From Bacteroidia bacterium (GTDB lineage: Bacteria; Bacteroidota; Bacteroidia; SpSt-205): a stretch of 64,000 nucleotides of DNA. This document shows positions 8,203 to 17,079 of the stretch, in pieces. The translations under genes were made by a program, and so were the position numbers. The stretch lies in NCBI GenBank assembly GCA_026414975.1, contig JAOAHZ010000004.1, positions 62,001 to 126,000 on the forward strand. The letters run 5' to 3'. Numbering within the stretch: the first letter of the stretch is position 1; every line of letters begins with the position of its first letter. The notes under the pieces were generated by a model. That model searched no databases. It was not told the DNA's origin and worked only from the letters and a program-made list of their open reading frames with translations.

Positions 8203-10443
8203 ATGCAGACACTTGCGTATGGGCTACCGCGCTTAGGAGAAAAACGGCAGTATAAGTCTTTATTAGAACGATTTTGGAGTGGGAAGCTATCAAAGTCGGA
8301 CCTCCTTGCGGGTATGGAAGACTTAGAGAAAGAGCGCCTTTCTACTTATGCTACCTATGTAGACATCTATCCAGCTGCTGAGCTCTCGCTGTATGATCCA
8401 ATGTTGGATTTGGCGGTGGCTGTTGGGCTTATTCCTGAGCGATTTCAGCCTTATCAAGGTCTTGAGTCTTACTTCCGCATGGCACGCGGTGCCCAAGCGT
8501 TAGAAATGACTAAATGGTTCAATACCAACTACCACTACCTCGTACCCGAATGGGAGGAGCCTCTCCATCTCCAAGCTCAGCCTGAGTTCTATCTGTCCCA
8601 AAGCAGTTTTGCTAAGAGATTGGGTTACGATGGAGCTATGCCTACGCTCATAGGCCCTTATACTTTCCTCGCCCTCTCCAAGAAGCAAGGCCACCTTCTC
8701 ACACCAGATGAGATAGAACGCTACGCCGATGCCCTCTTGCCAGTGTACGAAAGGCTGTTAGCTGACCTCCAGGCAGCCGGGGCTTCGGGTTTTCTGATAC
8801 AAGAGCCAGCTTTCGTTTTAGATGACCCTCTTGTGCCGCTCATAGGCTATCTGTATCATAAACTGGCGCGATTCCCTCTGTATCTACTGACCTATTATGA
8901 ATCGGTGGATTTTTACTCTCGTCTTGTAGAGCTGCCTGTGAGAGGGATAGGCTTAGACCTCGTAGCAGGTCGGACCAACAAAGAGGCCATCATGCAGTAT
9001 GGATTTCCCGAGGATAAGGTCTTGATAGCGGGTATCATAGATGGGCGCAGCGTTTGGCGAGCCAATCTTATTGAAAAAGCGAAGGAAGTGGAGGGGCTCT
9101 CCAAGCGTGCTAAAGATATCTGGCTGGCACCCAGCGCTCCTCTATCTTTTCTACCTCTAACAAAAGCTCCTGAAAAGAAAATACCTCTCCTTGTTTGGGA
9201 TCGACTCAGCTTTGCTAAGGAGAAACTACAGGAGCTTCGTTTGCTCAAGGCTTACATAGAGGGGGATGCCTCGGTTCAAGGTGAAGTGGAGGCTACAGCG
9301 GCTCTTTGGCAAGGTGAGTCTCTGGGGTATCACCCACCTACGCGCGAGCGAGTGCGTTCTCTTGTGGAGAAAGACTTTCATCGGGAGATGCCTTATACTG
9401 AACGGGTTCGCCTGCAAAGCCAACATCTCAACCTACCTTCTTTTCCGACGACTACGATAGGTTCTTTCCCTCAGACCGAGGACCTTAGAGCGCTTCGGAA
9501 GGCCTATCGGGAGGGCAAGCTATCGGAACCCGAATATAAAGAGCGAATCCGTCAGAAAATCGCCGAAGTCATTCGTTATCAAGAGGCGCTTGGCTTGGAT
9601 GTACTGGTCCATGGGGAGTTTGAACGGAGCGACATGGTAGAATTTTTTGCTGAGCGATTAGAAGGCTTTGCTATCACGGAGCAGGGGTGGGTTCTATCGT
9701 ATGGGTCTCGGGTTTATCGCGCACCGATCATTTACGGAGATGTGTGGCGCCCTAAGCCTATGACGGTGGAGGAGATAGCTTATGCTCAGTCCCTCACCCA
9801 AAAACCCGTCAAAGGCATGCTGACAGGTCCCGTAACGATTCTAAACTGGAGCTACGCCCCTCCCCATAAGTCTAAAGAAGAGGTGGCCTACGAAATAGCC
9901 TTAGCCATTCAAGACGAAGTGCGCGATTTAGAAACGGCCGGGATTCGCGTGATCCAGATAGATGAGCCCGCTTTTCGCGAGGGAGCGCCCCTCAAACGGA
10001 AAGATTGGAGTGAGTATTTCCGATGGGCTGTACGAGCATTTCGCTTGGCTTCCCGAGCCCTACCTCAGACGCAAATCCATTCCCATATGTGCTATTCAGA
10101 GTTTGAGGACATCCTCCCGTACATTTGGGAAATGGATTTTGATGTGGTGTCCATAGAAGCCTCGCGCAGCAAAGGTACTTTGGTGGAGGAGTTTAGACGC
10201 TTTCCTCAGTGGGATAGGCAGATTGGGTTAGGGGTGTATGATATCCATTCGCCAGCTATTCCTACAGCGGAAGCGATGGCTTCGGTCATAGAAGCAGCTC
10301 GTCGCGCCTTGCCAGACGAGCTTATTTGGGTCAATCCTGATTGTGGACTCAAGACGCGCCGATGGGAGGAGGTAACGCCTGCTCTACAAAACATGGTCCA
10401 GGCAGCCCGAGCTGCCCGAGAGCAGGTACGAGCTGGCTCCTGA
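8203..10443 (+). CDS. metE: Cobalamin-independent methionine synthase
   Basis: Transfers a methyl group from 5-methyltetrahydropteroyl-triglutamate to homocysteine; last step of methionine synthesis, cytosolic. The 746 residues cover both MetE barrels. The N-terminal half begins MQTLAYGLPRLGEKRQYKSLLE; the C-terminal half begins near LPSFPTTTIGSFPQT. The catalytic zinc ligands are present: QIHSHMCYSEF (His and Cys, about residues 628-632), SIEASRSKG (Glu) and NPDCGLKTRRWEE (Cys, about residue 713). It is monocistronic behind a TACCTTTG box. A trans-sulfuration enzyme gene at 50343 would supply homocysteine. Confidence 0.97.
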   Translation: MQTLAYGLPRLGEKRQYKSLLERFWSGKLSKSDLLAGMEDLEKERLSTYATYVDIYPAAELSLYDPMLDLAVAVGLIPERFQPYQGLESYFRMARGAQALEMTKWFNTNYHYLVPEWEEPLHLQAQPEFYLSQSSFAKRLGYDGAMPTLIGPYTFLALSKKQGHLLTPDEIERYADALLPVYERLLADLQAAGASGFLIQEPAFVLDDPLVPLIGYLYHKLARFPLYLLTYYESVDFYSRLVELPVRGIGLDLVAGRTNKEAIMQYGFPEDKVLIAGIIDGRSVWRANLIEKAKEVEGLSKRAKDIWLAPSAPLSFLPLTKAPEKKIPLLVWDRLSFAKEKLQELRLLKAYIEGDASVQGEVEATAALWQGESLGYHPPTRERVRSLVEKDFHREMPYTERVRLQSQHLNLPSFPTTTIGSFPQTEDLRALRKAYREGKLSEPEYKERIRQKIAEVIRYQEALGLDVLVHGEFERSDMVEFFAERLEGFAITEQGWVLSYGSRVYRAPIIYGDVWRPKPMTVEEIAYAQSLTQKPVKGMLTGPVTILNWSYAPPHKSKEEVAYEIALAIQDEVRDLETAGIRVIQIDEPAFREGAPLKRKDWSEYFRWAVRAFRLASRALPQTQIHSHMCYSEFEDILPYIWEMDFDVVSIEASRSKGTLVEEFRRFPQWDRQIGLGVYDIHSPAIPTAEAMASVIEAARRALPDELIWVNPDCGLKTRRWEEVTPALQNMVQAARAAREQVRAGS

Positions 10444-10571
10444 GAGAAAGACTTAGGTTTTGCCCGAAAGGCTGAATCAGCTCTCCCTACATAACCAAGC
10501 TGCACGAAGCGAGTGAAACAATGGTGTTTTCGTCGCCTTCTTCCATGAACCTTATCCGAGGCGAATAGGGG

Positions 10572-11402
10572 ATGCCCTCTTTCCCTGATACTTCACTTCC
10601 TGCGCTGTATCCCCCTGACCGTCCGCCAGGCAAATCCATTTTCTTTGCAAGCGACCTCCATGCTGGCGCGCCCTCTCGCAGGGAGAGCATGAGCCGAGAG
10701 AAGCGCTTCATTTTGTGGTTAAGACATCACGCCCCTGAGGCGGCTGCATTTTACCTTCTGGGCGACATATGGGATTTTTGGTTTGAGTACTACCATGCTG
10801 TACCAAAGGGGCATGTTCGCCTTTTAGCAGCGCTGGCTGAAATCACCGATGCAGGCATACCAGTGTTTTTTCAGACGGGTAATCATGATTTATGGCTTAC
10901 AGGGTATCTCACGGAAGAAATAGGGCTGCAGCGCTTACCCGATCCGCTGATTGCCCAATGGCAAGGTATGACGCTTTTTCTTTCCCACGGACATAAAGTA
11001 GGCCCCGTCCCTTGGATAGATAGGCTTCTTTATGCCAGCATGGAAAACCGTTTGCTTCACATCCTTTATCGCTGGATACATCCCGATATCGGGCTATGGC
11101 TGGGGCGCTTAGCCTCGGGGCGAAGTCGGGTGGCCCATATGCCAATGGATGATGTGGATTTAGGGGACAGAGAGTATGTGCGTCGCTTCGTTTTAGCAGA
11201 GCAGAACAAGCGACCTGCGGACTGGTACATTTTGGCTCATCGACACTTAGCTCTCGCTGAGCAGATCGGGCGCAGCCGCTTGGTGCTTTTAGGGGATTGG
11301 ATTAGGCGCTACACTTTCCTACGCTTCGGGGTAGAGGGATGGGGACTATTTACATTCTCTGAGGAAGGTGCCATCACACCCTTAGCCCAGGGTGATTATT
11401 AG
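10572..11402 (+). CDS. lpxH: UDP-2,3-diacylglucosamine diphosphatase, LpxH-like
   Basis: Metallophosphoesterase that hydrolyses UDP-2,3-diacylglucosamine to lipid X in lipid A synthesis, a peripheral membrane enzyme. The 276 residues show the family motifs in order: FFASDLHAGAP (DxH), LLGDIWDFWFEYYHAVP (GDxxD, with the LpxH-type WDFW), FFQTGNHDLWL (GNHD) and LFLSHGHKVGP (HGH), with a further AHRHLALAE histidine pair. An in-frame stop two codons upstream makes ATG 10572 the first possible Met start. No TAnnTTTG box is seen. Bacteroidota LpxH proteins have this form; another UDP-sugar pyrophosphohydrolase is less likely. Confidence 0.82.
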   Translation: MPSFPDTSLPALYPPDRPPGKSIFFASDLHAGAPSRRESMSREKRFILWLRHHAPEAAAFYLLGDIWDFWFEYYHAVPKGHVRLLAALAEITDAGIPVFFQTGNHDLWLTGYLTEEIGLQRLPDPLIAQWQGMTLFLSHGHKVGPVPWIDRLLYASMENRLLHILYRWIHPDIGLWLGRLASGRSRVAHMPMDDVDLGDREYVRRFVLAEQNKRPADWYILAHRHLALAEQIGRSRLVLLGDWIRRYTFLRFGVEGWGLFTFSEEGAITPLAQGDY

Positions 11403-11540
11403 AAAGAGCTTGGGTGGTGGGCTGAGTGCTTAGCTTTTAGAGATTCTCACAAAGGATGTGAACCTCTCTCAAATAGAGAGTTGGGGAGGGTCTGTCTTGC
11501 AAATGTTGAGGTCCTCTGCAGACCCCTGTGTTTGTCAGGG

Positions 11541-11972
11541 TTAGGGCTGCGTCTTCCTACTGCAGGAAGGTGTGGAATGAACTACGCCTGCGCAGGGAAA
11601 CTTATAAGGCTTTTCCCCGGCAGTTTGCTGAACAGGGATGGACGCATCGGAGTGTTCCTTCTCATGCTTATCCTTACAAGCTGGGTATTCTTGGTTAGAG
11701 ACGAGCTCGTACTGCACGCCTGCTTCCTTGAGGGCGGAGTGAATTCGGCTGCAGCATCCGAGAGTGGGCTTGTCGTACAAGATGATGAGCTGTCCCTTCC
11801 TGGCGTCGTATTTCACTGATTTCACACCCTTGACGGAAGCAAGAGCTTTTTCAGCGGCTGCGACTTGGTCCTTCTCCATTTGAAGTACCATCTTGGAGGC
11901 TTTATCGTCACTTGCCCATCCGAGAGTTGTCCATGACAGGCTTAGCACCAAAAGTTGGGCTATCGTTCGCAT
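11541..11972 (-). CDS. Exported HMA-like metal-binding protein
   Basis: A 143-residue exported protein with signal peptide MRTIAQLLVLSLSWTTLGWA. Residues about 27-95 have the beta-alpha-beta pattern of a heavy-metal-associated domain (KMVLQMEKDQVAAAEKALAS, then VKSVKYDARKGQLIILYD). The usual CxxC at the first loop is absent; instead a GCC pair precedes the second helix (TLGCCSRIHSALKEAG). The tail is rich in Cys and His (PACKDKHEKEH, FPCAGVVHS, SCS). It probably binds copper or another soft metal in the periplasm; this is inference. A TATCTTTG box stands four bases before the ATG. It is divergent from the sensor kinase gene and might be linked to it. Confidence 0.65.
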   Translation of the reverse strand: MRTIAQLLVLSLSWTTLGWASDDKASKMVLQMEKDQVAAAEKALASVKGVKSVKYDARKGQLIILYDKPTLGCCSRIHSALKEAGVQYELVSNQEYPACKDKHEKEHSDASIPVQQTAGEKPYKFPCAGVVHSTPSCSRKTQP

Positions 11973-11976
11973 AACG

Positions 11977-11984
11977 CAAAGATA
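11977..11984 (-). promoter_or_regulatory. -7 box TATCTTTG of the HMA-like gene
   Basis: Exact TAnnTTTG, four bases before the ATG at 11972. Confidence 0.7.
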
Positions 11985-12016
11985 GGGTATTTATCGCAAA
12001 GTCAACGATGCAGCGA

Positions 12017-12024
12017 TATATTTG
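12017..12024 (+). promoter_or_regulatory. -7 box TATATTTG of the sensor kinase gene
   Basis: Exact TAnnTTTG; it overlaps the TTG at 12022, which therefore cannot be the start of this transcript, and points to GTG 12034. Confidence 0.6.
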
Positions 12025-12033
12025 GTAGCGGTT

Positions 12034-14835
12034 GTGCTTAGCGCTTTGTTTCTCTTCCTACCTGTTTGGGAAGGTTGGGCAGCACCCCAAGGACGTTGGG
12101 GAGCGTTTGCTTTTCCGATAGTGGGGGAGAACGGGGAAGTATACGTAGTGGACGGGCGGCGCATTTGGCGGTTCAACACTGGACGATGGGAGGAGCTATA
12201 CAGGCTGCCTGAAGAAGTTAGAGCTGGGGTTGTCTTAGGCGAAGATACCTTGGTATTAGGCGGGTTAGGCATAGTATTTTGGGTTACTCCTCATCAAGTT
12301 CAAAGCCTTCGAGTCCAGAATACGGGCTGGATATACCGGATGTGGCGAATAGGAGGGCAGGTGGCTTTGAAGGGGGTTCAGGCATCGCTCATCGGACGAA
12401 TGCAAAAAGAAGCCTTTCACATTGCCAGGGTTCAAGGTGAATGGATGGGTGTCACTCGTCAAGGCTTCGTACTTCGCCGAGGAGATACTCTACTGAGCGT
12501 GCCTGACGATAAAGTCCTACTTTGCGGTCCTTTAGCCTCACTGGCGGAAGTTACAGAAGTAGCTCAGCGTCTCTGGTTACTCAGTGTAAAAGGCAAGGCT
12601 ACACCTGTACCTACACAAGGTCAAATACCCAACCTGTGTGGCGGACGACAGTGGGTCGGGCCTTATCTTCTCTCAGAGAAGGCTTTGTTCGTTCCTGGTT
12701 CGTCGAAGCCCCTCTGGGAGAGTTACGAGCCTATTTACGCTGGGGCTTACGGAAGCCAACTCATAGCTCTACTTACCTCATCTGAATGCATTTTCCTATA
12801 CCCTGAGGCTCCTATAAGCTGGCTGTACAGGTGGCCCATTCCGGTCGCTCAAGCGTACAATCAAGGCTTAGAGTGGGTCGTCTGGCAAGGGGAGACAGCG
12901 GTTTATCCAAATGGTTACTGCCGTTATCCGGCAACCCTCATAGAGCCCGCCTTTTATCAGGGAGAGTGGCTCTGGGCGACTCCGAGAGGCATACTCCGTC
13001 AGAATGGCCAGACTTTTGCCCTAGCGGGACGGTATGTCGGGGCTATTGCAGCCGCATACGATAGACTAGCCTGGGCCTCTGGTGTAGAAGTGTTCATTCG
13101 CCGAGGGCGTGAGGAGCGCCAATATCGGTTTCCCGAACCCATCCGGCGCTTAGGTTGGACGGGAGATACGCTCTGGGCATGGCGAGCTCGAACGCTTTAT
13201 TGGTGGACCGGAGAAAGCTGGAGGAGTCGGAAGTTACCTTTTCAGCCTGAAGATGCTTTGTGTTGGAGGGGAGCGTGGTACTTCAAGGTGGGGGTCCGCT
13301 GGCTTTACGCAAAGGGAATTGGATGGGATACCCTCTACCAAACACCGTGGCTACCCACTCTGCCTTTATCCCATGGCTGGGGGCGCCCCCTATGGAGCTT
13401 CTATCGCAGCGATACCTTATGGGTGATCACATCGCTGGGTCTTTTGTCTATAAGACCTTCTCGAACAGGACTTCCACCGCTGCAAGTCTCTGCTGTGCTA
13501 CAAGGACCGGCGCTACAGCAGAAACGTCAGCAGCTTATCTTACCAGCCGAGCGCCCTTTCGTAGAACTAAGTTGGAGAGCTAAGGCTCCCTTCCTACCCA
13601 TAGGGCTGCGAGCTTTCTATCAAATAGGGGAGGACCCACCGATCCGTCTAACCGAATCTAAGCTCATATTTTCCCTCAGTCGTCCGGGCAAAGTCAGATT
13701 ACGCCTCTGGGTCGAACACCCTTGGTATACCTATCGCCGAGAACTAACATGGGAGGTAGAGGTCATGCCACCTTGGTATGAAAGCTGGTGGTTTCGAAGC
13801 ATAGCGGTGATCGTATTCGTGATTTTGATGGGGGGGATTCTTTACCTGAGAGAATGGAATCTTCGTCGGATTCAAGCCCGCCTTGCTCAGGAGCGAGAAT
13901 ACCTTCTCACTCAAACTCAGCTTCAACAGACTCAACTTCTCCAATCGGAGAGAATGGCCAACTTAGGGATCATGGCTGCTCATATTGCGCATGAGATTAA
14001 CACGCCTTTGGGAATCATTCGCAGTGCTTTGAGCGAGATAGAAGAAAACTTAGATCGGAACGAAGATAGTCTGATCCTACCCGCTGAGGCGCGCCCCTCT
14101 CCCACACGCATTCGGGAGCTTCGTCAAGCGTGGCAGACTCAGTATCCGACTTTAACGCTGGCCCAGGTGCAGGAGTTATCCACCCTGGGTTATACTCCTG
14201 AGCAAATGCAAGCCTTAGCCCGTTGGTTAGAAGACCCTGAGAAATGGTCGGCTATGCTTCGTTTTCTTCGCCTTCGGCGGGCTCTCAATCGCGCCGCTGA
14301 AGCAGCGGAAAAGCTGCAAGCTCGGGTCCAAGCTATTCGCACATATGTGCGGGGCATAGAAGAGGGACCTACTCAACCTGTCTCTTTGTCTCAGTCCCTA
14401 CAAGCCACCTTAGAGTTCTACCGCCCTATGATGCGGCGTACAGAGGTGGAAACCTACTTTCCGGACAAAGCCTTGTATGTGTGTGCTGGGGCAGCTCGCC
14501 TGGAGCAAGTTTGGGCTAACCTCATTCAGAACGCCCTCCAAGCTATGCCAGAGGGAGGCAAATTAACTATTCGCATAGAACAAAGAGAGAATCAAGCGTG
14601 GATATACATCCAAGATACGGGGAAAGGAATACCACCTCATCTTCGAGAGGCCATATTTGAGCCGCTTTTCACAACTAAGGCTCCCGGAGAGGGTACAGGC
14701 TTAGGCTTGCCTTTATGCAAGCAGATTGTGGAAAGCTATGGGGGCACGCTAAAGCTCCTTCATAGCGAACCTGGTTATACCTTGTTTGGCGTAGTCTTGC
14801 CGCTCTGTGAGGCGTCTGAGGGGGCTCCTTCGTGA
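12034..14835 (+). CDS. Sensor histidine kinase with periplasmic beta-propeller
   Basis: Membrane-bound two-component sensor, 933 residues from GTG 12034. A signal peptide (MLSALFLFLPVWEGWA) is followed by about 560 periplasmic residues with repeated W-rich propeller blades and a Y_Y_Y-like Ig domain. One membrane helix (SIAVIVFVILMGGILYL, about residues 588-605) leads to a coiled coil. The phosphoacceptor is in AAHIAHEINTP (His653). The ATPase domain has NLIQNALQAMP, DTGKGIPPH and GEGTGLGLPL. The stretch between the H-box and the second helix (AEAAEKLQARVQAIRTYVRG) is unusually long. TTG 12022 would add four residues, but it lies inside the promoter box. No cognate regulator is adjacent. It ends one base from the convergent DUF4349 gene. 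Confidence 0.88.
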   Translation: MLSALFLFLPVWEGWAAPQGRWGAFAFPIVGENGEVYVVDGRRIWRFNTGRWEELYRLPEEVRAGVVLGEDTLVLGGLGIVFWVTPHQVQSLRVQNTGWIYRMWRIGGQVALKGVQASLIGRMQKEAFHIARVQGEWMGVTRQGFVLRRGDTLLSVPDDKVLLCGPLASLAEVTEVAQRLWLLSVKGKATPVPTQGQIPNLCGGRQWVGPYLLSEKALFVPGSSKPLWESYEPIYAGAYGSQLIALLTSSECIFLYPEAPISWLYRWPIPVAQAYNQGLEWVVWQGETAVYPNGYCRYPATLIEPAFYQGEWLWATPRGILRQNGQTFALAGRYVGAIAAAYDRLAWASGVEVFIRRGREERQYRFPEPIRRLGWTGDTLWAWRARTLYWWTGESWRSRKLPFQPEDALCWRGAWYFKVGVRWLYAKGIGWDTLYQTPWLPTLPLSHGWGRPLWSFYRSDTLWVITSLGLLSIRPSRTGLPPLQVSAVLQGPALQQKRQQLILPAERPFVELSWRAKAPFLPIGLRAFYQIGEDPPIRLTESKLIFSLSRPGKVRLRLWVEHPWYTYRRELTWEVEVMPPWYESWWFRSIAVIVFVILMGGILYLREWNLRRIQARLAQEREYLLTQTQLQQTQLLQSERMANLGIMAAHIAHEINTPLGIIRSALSEIEENLDRNEDSLILPAEARPSPTRIRELRQAWQTQYPTLTLAQVQELSTLGYTPEQMQALARWLEDPEKWSAMLRFLRLRRALNRAAEAAEKLQARVQAIRTYVRGIEEGPTQPVSLSQSLQATLEFYRPMMRRTEVETYFPDKALYVCAGAARLEQVWANLIQNALQAMPEGGKLTIRIEQRENQAWIYIQDTGKGIPPHLREAIFEPLFTTKAPGEGTGLGLPLCKQIVESYGGTLKLLHSEPGYTLFGVVLPLCEASEGAPS

Positions 14836-14836
14836 T

Positions 14837-15565
14837 TTATGCGGCCTTATTGAACCTTCGCTGGCGTCTCCATAAGACAAAAATCAAGATAGCTATAAGC
14901 AGCCACAGCCACCAGAGATATGCCAAAGCAAAAGTGAAATATACGAATCCGTCCCACCCACTTTCTACACTGCGCCAGAGCTGAAGCCAATAAGAGCCTC
15001 CTTGGCTGTACTCTACATAGCGGAGATTGCGTAACACCAGGTCAAGTCGGATGTATTCAGCCAGCAGACGACGATTCTCGTATTGAGAGCGCAGCTCGTC
15101 TCGCTCACTCAGGGCGGTTTGAAGCGCTTTCTCCGCTTCTAAGATTTCCGAAGGGGTGCGAGCCTGCCGAAGGAGGTTTTGGAGACGCTCCACGGCTTCT
15201 TCCTTGATTTTCAAGCGAGACTCAATGTCCATCGCTTCTTTGGTGATATCAACGAGGTTAGTCCGCTCGCTAAGGACAATGCCGAGACGACGCACCTTAG
15301 CTAAGAAGGCTTCGGTTTTAGGGGTGGGAATGCGAAGCGTATAAGAGTAAGCTCGGTCTTCTTCTTTTTCTCGGCTCAGGAGTCGCCCTCCATATTCTGC
15401 TACCCAGGCTTCTACCGAGTCGGGGGCTCCCTTCCAGCGATAGGGAGCTAACTCCATACGGGCAGAGACGGTTTGGACAGTCTCGGATGAAGAATTATAC
15501 GAGCCACCGTTTCCGCCTCCTCCGCAAGCTGTCAAGATAGCCCCAAGTATGATAGCTCTCCACAT
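14837..15565 (-). CDS. DUF4349 lipoprotein with C-terminal membrane helix
   Basis: A 242-residue envelope protein. The signal peptide ends in the lipobox LTAC (Cys14), followed by Gly/Ser/Asn-rich spacer. The middle is the DUF4349 domain: ARMELAPYRWKGAPDSVEAW, a conserved LRIPTPKTEAFLAKVR strand-helix, then a coiled coil (DIESRLKIKEEAVERLQNLL through ALQTALSERDELRSQYENRR). A membrane helix (FVYFTFALAYLWWLWLLIAILIF, split here for length by its WW pair) and a basic tail end the protein. Function of the family is unknown. A TATCTTTG box is four bases before the ATG. It is convergent with the sensor kinase. Confidence 0.8.
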   Translation of the reverse strand: MWRAIILGAILTACGGGGNGGSYNSSSETVQTVSARMELAPYRWKGAPDSVEAWVAEYGGRLLSREKEEDRAYSYTLRIPTPKTEAFLAKVRRLGIVLSERTNLVDITKEAMDIESRLKIKEEAVERLQNLLRQARTPSEILEAEKALQTALSERDELRSQYENRRLLAEYIRLDLVLRNLRYVEYSQGGSYWLQLWRSVESGWDGFVYFTFALAYLWWLWLLIAILIFVLWRRQRRFNKAA

Positions 15566-15569
15566 GAGA

Positions 15570-15577
15570 CAAAGATA
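15570..15577 (-). promoter_or_regulatory. -7 box TATCTTTG of the DUF4349 gene
   Basis: Exact TAnnTTTG, four bases (TCTC) before ATG 15565. Confidence 0.7.
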
Positions 15578-15663
15578 TAAACTTCTGAAGCCAGGGTACC
15601 TTCACTTTTTGATAATCTAAGGCTCATTTTCCCTTAGCAAAGGACGAACTTCTTTGCGGCGAT

Positions 15664-17079
15664 ATGAGTATCGTAAGACTTCACATGGGAGTTTTAGCGC
15701 TGCTTGCTGGCGCTACCTTCGTTGCATGTAAGAAGAAAAAGGATGATGAACCGCAGCCTCAGCCAACGGGAGAGCGGTTAGATACCCTCCGAGGGGAGCT
15801 AAGGTCTGAGCTTACTTTAGACCCTAACAAGAAGTATCTTCTCGTGGGCAACTTTTTTGTCCGTTCGGGCGGTGTATTGAGGATTCCAGCTGGTACGATT
15901 ATCTTTGGGGATCGGCGCACGAAGGGTACGCTCATCATAGATCGGGGCGGGAAAATTTTTGCTGAAGGCACGGCTGAAAAGCCTATTATTTTCACTTCTC
16001 GCTTTGGGCCAGGTGAGCGTGACCGAGGTGATTGGGGTGGGGTTGTCATACTGGGTAATGCACCCATCAATCAGGACCCGAACAGCGTGGGCATTGAAGG
16101 TATATCACCTCCTGTTCCCTATGGTGGCACCAATCCAGATGACAACTCTGGCGTCTTCCGCTACGTGCGAATTGAATATGCAGGGGTGGCTCTTACACCC
16201 AATAACGAGCTCAATAGCCTCACAATGGGTGGGGTCGGACGCGGCACTCAAATAGATCACGTACAAGTGTCCTACGGGGGAGATGACGGATACGAGTGGT
16301 TTGGAGGGACCGTAGATGGGAAGTATCTCGTTTCGTATGCTACATGGGATGATGACTTTGATGTGGATTTTGGATGGTCTGGTCGAGTGCAGTTTGCGGT
16401 AGCTATTCGCGATCCTTTTGGAGCGGATCAATCGGGCTCAAATGGATTTGAATGCGATAATGATGCGGCTGGCTCGTCTGCTACCCCCCTTACCTCGGGT
16501 GTGTTTTCCAATGTGACCATATGGGGGCCTATAGATCGCCGAGGAGCGTCCCGTAGTGCAAACTATCAAAATGCCATACATCTGCGTCGCAATGCCGCTG
16601 TGTCCATATTCAACTCTGTCATCGGAGGCTTCCCCACGGGCTTGAGGATAGATGGAGGTGCAAGCAGTACTTTGGGACATTATCAGAATGACCGTGCTTT
16701 CCTCCAGCACAATGTACTCTACATAGACTCGGGCAATGTAGGTTCGCGCTTCCGAGGAGGCCAAGGGGCTACGGATAGTCTAGTTCAAACCCTATGGATT
16801 GCACCAATCCATAACAATCAGACTAATGTCGAGGTCGACCTCTCTGTTCTTTTCGGTTATTCTCAGTCCAACCGAGCGCCGTTTTTCACGATCATTCAGA
16901 ATCAGTCAGACCCTAACTTGCGCTTACCAGCGGGGTCTCCTTTATCTTCTGGCGCTAACTTTGATAACCCTAAGCTGGATAACTTCTTCCAGCGGGTGAG
17001 CTTCAAGGGAGCCTTCTCTACGGATACGGATTGGACGGATGGCTGGACTCACTTCAATCCTCAGAATGTTCAATACTAA
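15664..17079 (+). CDS. Surface lipoprotein with beta-helix-like fold
   Basis: A 471-residue lipoprotein with lipobox FVAC (Cys22) followed directly by KKKKDDEP. Acidic-lysine motifs right after the lipid-modified Cys act as lipoprotein export signals to the cell surface in some Bacteroidota, so surface exposure is possible. The body has repeated short strands (VRSGGVLRIPAGTIIFGD, GGKIFAEGTAEKPIIFTSRF, GDWGGVVILGNAPIN) typical of right-handed beta-helix proteins. Acidic patches (DDDFDVDFGWSG, SNGFECDNDA) may bind Ca. This is the widespread Bacteroidota family often annotated as a hypothetical T9SS- or TonB-associated lipoprotein; its substrate is unknown. A weak CTTCTTTG box lies seven bases before the ATG. 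Confidence 0.8.
   Translation: MSIVRLHMGVLALLAGATFVACKKKKDDEPQPQPTGERLDTLRGELRSELTLDPNKKYLLVGNFFVRSGGVLRIPAGTIIFGDRRTKGTLIIDRGGKIFAEGTAEKPIIFTSRFGPGERDRGDWGGVVILGNAPINQDPNSVGIEGISPPVPYGGTNPDDNSGVFRYVRIEYAGVALTPNNELNSLTMGGVGRGTQIDHVQVSYGGDDGYEWFGGTVDGKYLVSYATWDDDFDVDFGWSGRVQFAVAIRDPFGADQSGSNGFECDNDAAGSSATPLTSGVFSNVTIWGPIDRRGASRSANYQNAIHLRRNAAVSIFNSVIGGFPTGLRIDGGASSTLGHYQNDRAFLQHNVLYIDSGNVGSRFRGGQGATDSLVQTLWIAPIHNNQTNVEVDLSVLFGYSQSNRAPFFTIIQNQSDPNLRLPAGSPLSSGANFDNPKLDNFFQRVSFKGAFSTDTDWTDGWTHFNPQNVQY

Noticed and set aside
11488-11525. GGGTCTG / CAGACCC hairpin after the HMA-like gene
   Set aside because: Loop of 24 bases and no T-run; not convincing as a terminator.
12022-12033. TTG start of the sensor kinase
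   Set aside because: It lies within the TATATTTG promoter box; GTG 12034 keeps the signal peptide and fits the box-to-start rule.
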